From Brevibacterium zhoupengii (GTDB lineage Bacteria; Actinomycetota; Actinomycetes; Actinomycetales; Brevibacteriaceae), in NCBI RefSeq assembly GCF_021117425.1, contig NZ_CP088298.1:3844001-3908000 (forward strand): a DNA stretch of 64,000 bases. Reading direction: 5' to 3'. The notes under the pieces are model-generated. The model saw nothing but the letters and a program-made list of their open reading frames with translations, did no database searches and was not told the DNA's origin. How positions within the stretch are numbered: the stretch's first letter is position 1; each line of letters starts with the position of its first letter. The position numbers and the translations under genes were made by a program. Positions 62,107-64,000 of this stretch are shown here, piece by piece.

Positions 62107-63566
62107 AGTGAGATGCCTTCGGTGAAGTAATGGCGGCGGATCGTGGCGCTGCGCACAATTCCGTCGACCCCGGCCCATTCGAGTCGATCCCGGGCCTCGG
62201 AATCGACATGTCCGTAGGTGCTGGCCAGGGACAGGAGACCGACGACGCTCGCCAGGCCCTGTGAGGCTGGGAACTGGTCGAGCACCTCGGCGACGGAGAT
62301 CTGCTGGGTACCGTGAATGGCCTGATTGACGTTGTCGGAGAGTTCGGAGAAGTCGATCTCCGATTCCCGGGCGACGGCGATGAGCTCGGCGAAGTCGACC
62401 TCAGTCTCGGTCGCCTCGCCCAGTTCGGCACCGGCATCGAACTCGGTGGGATCGTGGAGGACGACCTCCCCGACGCTGCCCAATGCAACGCTCGAGAGCT
62501 CGAGATCCACGCCGATGTTGTCGTAGGGTCTGCGGACTTGAGAGACCGGGGCCGCCGCGGCCAGGGCATCCTGGATCAGGGTGCGCATGACGCGGTCGCG
62601 TTGGAATTCGTGGGAGTGGACGTAACGGCGCAGACCGCGGGCGAATTCGGACAGGATGTCGGAGACTTCGCGCGAGCCGTCCTTCATCTGCCGCATCAGG
62701 GTGCGAAGTGAGCGGCGAGTCTCGGCCGTCAGCGTGGCAGAGAAGTCACGGTCGAGGATCGCTGCGATGTCCTCGTCGAAGGCCGAGGCCTGCTCGGGGT
62801 CGCGGACGAGTTGGGAGAAGGCGGAGAACGTTCTGCCTTCGTCGGAGGATTCGATGAGGTCGACTCCGCGGAAGACTTCGTTCAGTACCTGGGACTGGGA
62901 GTCCTCGGCGGCGAGGATCGAGATCCGCAGTTCCTGGTTGAGTTCTTCGAAGCGGGCGCGAACGCGAGCGAAATCGGCGGGCAGGCCCTGCGCCTGTTGG
63001 AGGATGTCGCTGACTCGTTCATTCGCCCGGCGCCGGTCGAGGACGATCGAACGGGGGTCACCGCGGCGGACGCGGGCGATCTCAGCATCGATACGGTCGC
63101 GTTCTGCTCGCAGGGATTCCAGTCGGCGGGAGCTGTCCGGGTCGGTGTCGATGGCCAGCTGCCGCACCGATTGGGCGAGACTGACCAGTCGTGATTCGGT
63201 CGCGGTCTGCGGCGGGGTGCGCAGCTGTTCGAGCATGCGGATGGCATCGAATCCCGCCGCGGAGAGTTCGTAGGTCTCGCCCCTCGCCGAGGTGGCCGGA
63301 CGGCGGACAAGAATCTCCGCCCGACGCCAGTCGTCACAGTAGGCCTTCGCTGTCCGCGTGGACAGGTCGAAGTGGTCGCGCAGCTCCTCGAGATCCGAGT
63401 CGATGGACTCGTGCAGGTCTTCGGTGGAGATTCGGGTGCCCGGCTTGCCCAGGTGAGTGCCCAGTGTCGCTGCCATGACCGGGAGATGGTCAGCCCGCAG
63501 CATGCGCAGAGTGGCATTCGTATCAAGCAGTCGCCGGTAGGCGAGTGCGGAGCTGAGGGCGGACAT
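62103..63566 (-). CDS. jetA: Wadjet subunit JetA
   Basis: MukF/kleisin-like subunit (DUF3375), 487 residues from ATG at 63566, after AGGGGAC; the frame runs upstream without support. Helical N-terminus (MSALSSALAYRRLLDTNATLRMLRADH), LSTRTAKAYCDDWRRAEILVRR, Glu/Arg-rich helices ~120-260 and a C-terminal winged-helix part. First gene of the jetABCD operon. Confidence 0.9.
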   Translation of the reverse strand: MSALSSALAYRRLLDTNATLRMLRADHLPVMAATLGTHLGKPGTRISTEDLHESIDSDLEELRDHFDLSTRTAKAYCDDWRRAEILVRRPATSARGETYELSAAGFDAIRMLEQLRTPPQTATESRLVSLAQSVRQLAIDTDPDSSRRLESLRAERDRIDAEIARVRRGDPRSIVLDRRRANERVSDILQQAQGLPADFARVRARFEELNQELRISILAAEDSQSQVLNEVFRGVDLIESSDEGRTFSAFSQLVRDPEQASAFDEDIAAILDRDFSATLTAETRRSLRTLMRQMKDGSREVSDILSEFARGLRRYVHSHEFQRDRVMRTLIQDALAAAAPVSQVRRPYDNIGVDLELSSVALGSVGEVVLHDPTEFDAGAELGEATETEVDFAELIAVARESEIDFSELSDNVNQAIHGTQQISVAEVLDQFPASQGLASVVGLLSLASTYGHVDSEARDRLEWAGVDGIVRSATIRRHYFTEGISL

Positions 63567-63769
63567 GTCCCCTATTGTCTGCGCCGGTGGGGCCTGTTGC
63601 CAATTTCGGGTGCGCGGGCCATCTCGCATGTCTCTCGCACGGCGCACGGCGCACGGCTCATCTTCGGGCGGCACACAGGTCGCTTTCGGGCGGCTTGCAG
63701 ACAGCCGATCATTGGTCCAATATTCATGCTTTGTTCAGCTCGTGACACTCGCCACTGGATTCGCCATTC

Positions 63770-63790
63770 CGATATCGAATCGTTATATCG
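63770..63790. promoter_or_regulatory. Inverted repeat near the last gene start
   Basis: CGATAT and ATATCG with a 9-bp centre lie 7 bp upstream of the ATG at 63798. The region 63567-63797 must also hold the jetA promoter; a triple GCACGGC at 63635-63656 is the only other pattern. Confidence 0.35.
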
Positions 63791-63797
63791 TGTGCCG

Positions 63798-64000
63798 ATG
63801 ACTCGGATACGACGATGGCCCTACACCTTTGCCACGATGCTCTCCATAGCTGTCGCATTGGTCGCCCTTGCTTCTTCGATCTACCTCGGGCGGCCACTCA
63901 GGGACCCGGACGGCTTCCTCGGACCCGCCTATATCCGGATGCCGTTGCTGGCTCTGCTGTTCTTCGGCGTGGGCATCGTCGTGGACGCCGTGCGAATGAG
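63798..64000 (+). CDS. Membrane protein, 3' end missing (possible PAP2 family)
   Basis: Open from ATG at 63798 to the window end. Two hydrophobic segments (TMLSIAVALVALASSIYLG and MPLLALLFFGVGIVVD) flank a PLRDPDGFLGPAYIRMP loop, which resembles the N-terminus of actinobacterial PAP2-type phosphatase/inositol phosphorylceramide synthase-like proteins. The family call is weak because the catalytic motifs lie outside. Confidence 0.5.
   Translation, partial: MTRIRRWPYTFATMLSIAVALVALASSIYLGRPLRDPDGFLGPAYIRMPLLALLFFGVGIVVDAVRM

Noticed and set aside
63635..63656. Triple GCACGGC repeat upstream of jetA
   Set aside because: Too short and GC-biased to be distinguished from chance; no CRISPR-like spacing.
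1..64000. CRISPR array, tRNA, rRNA or prophage
   Set aside because: No spaced direct repeats, tRNA cloverleaf or phage structural gene was seen on either strand.

Overview
The window is high-GC DNA with dense short-spaced genes, Shine-Dalgarno-led starts, lipoprotein-type binding proteins and actinobacterial gene sets (lysG-lysE, lldR-lldP-lldD, COG0523 proteins beside a zinc-free ribosomal protein, a YhgE/Pip exporter). It looks chromosomal and comes from an actinobacterium; a Micrococcales member such as Brevibacterium is the most likely source, but that placement is inference. I saw no rRNA, tRNA, CRISPR array, transposase or prophage gene.

Region by region. 1-1423: a pair of ABC-2 permease genes, the first cut by the window edge. 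1545-5638: L-lactate utilisation (lldD, lldP, divergent lldR with an operator palindrome). 5648-17765: a zinc-starvation block with an AztABCD-type zinc importer carrying two AztD metallochaperone genes, an RND pump with an unusual coiled-coil insertion, a COG0523 GTPase, a Zur/Fur regulator, a second COG0523-like protein that has lost its P-loop, and a zinc-free L36. Four similar AT-rich operator-like sites lie at the promoters of this block. 17771-25522: a GntR regulator with two palindromic sites before an amino-acid permease, then mobA, an amidase, a PEP-mutase/isocitrate-lyase-family enzyme, a VOC protein and a coupled membrane protein. 25571-32427: a RecQ helicase with a phosphoribosyltransferase-like tail, a small membrane transporter, TetR, lysG/lysE, an APH-like kinase and an AAA ATPase. 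32508-40071: a YhgE/Pip-ABC ATPase pair, a TDT transporter, a DUF805 protein and an MFS-MarR pair.

40251-44306 is the riboflavin operon ribD-ribE-ribBA-ribH under an FMN riboswitch; its terminator can sequester the ribD Shine-Dalgarno sequence. 44388-45806 holds a gene with an endonuclease-like DUF559 domain, bracketed by two nearly perfect 60-bp palindromes that share outer arms and have compensatory changes inside. 45852-52491 carries poxB and a tightly overlapping operon of two M20 amidohydrolases around a diaminopropionate ammonia-lyase, with a divergent LysR regulator.

52520-63566 is a defence region: a complete type I Wadjet set (jetA-jetB-jetC-jetD), followed, with a 4-bp overlap, by an MFS transporter and then a large SF2 helicase-like protein with predicted membrane segments and an internal His/Asp-rich tandem repeat. 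Wadjet itself is known; the extended operon, the membrane helicase and the palindrome-flanked nuclease gene are the best places to look for something undescribed. The nonamer CCGAGGTGG (either strand) is also strikingly frequent across the window.
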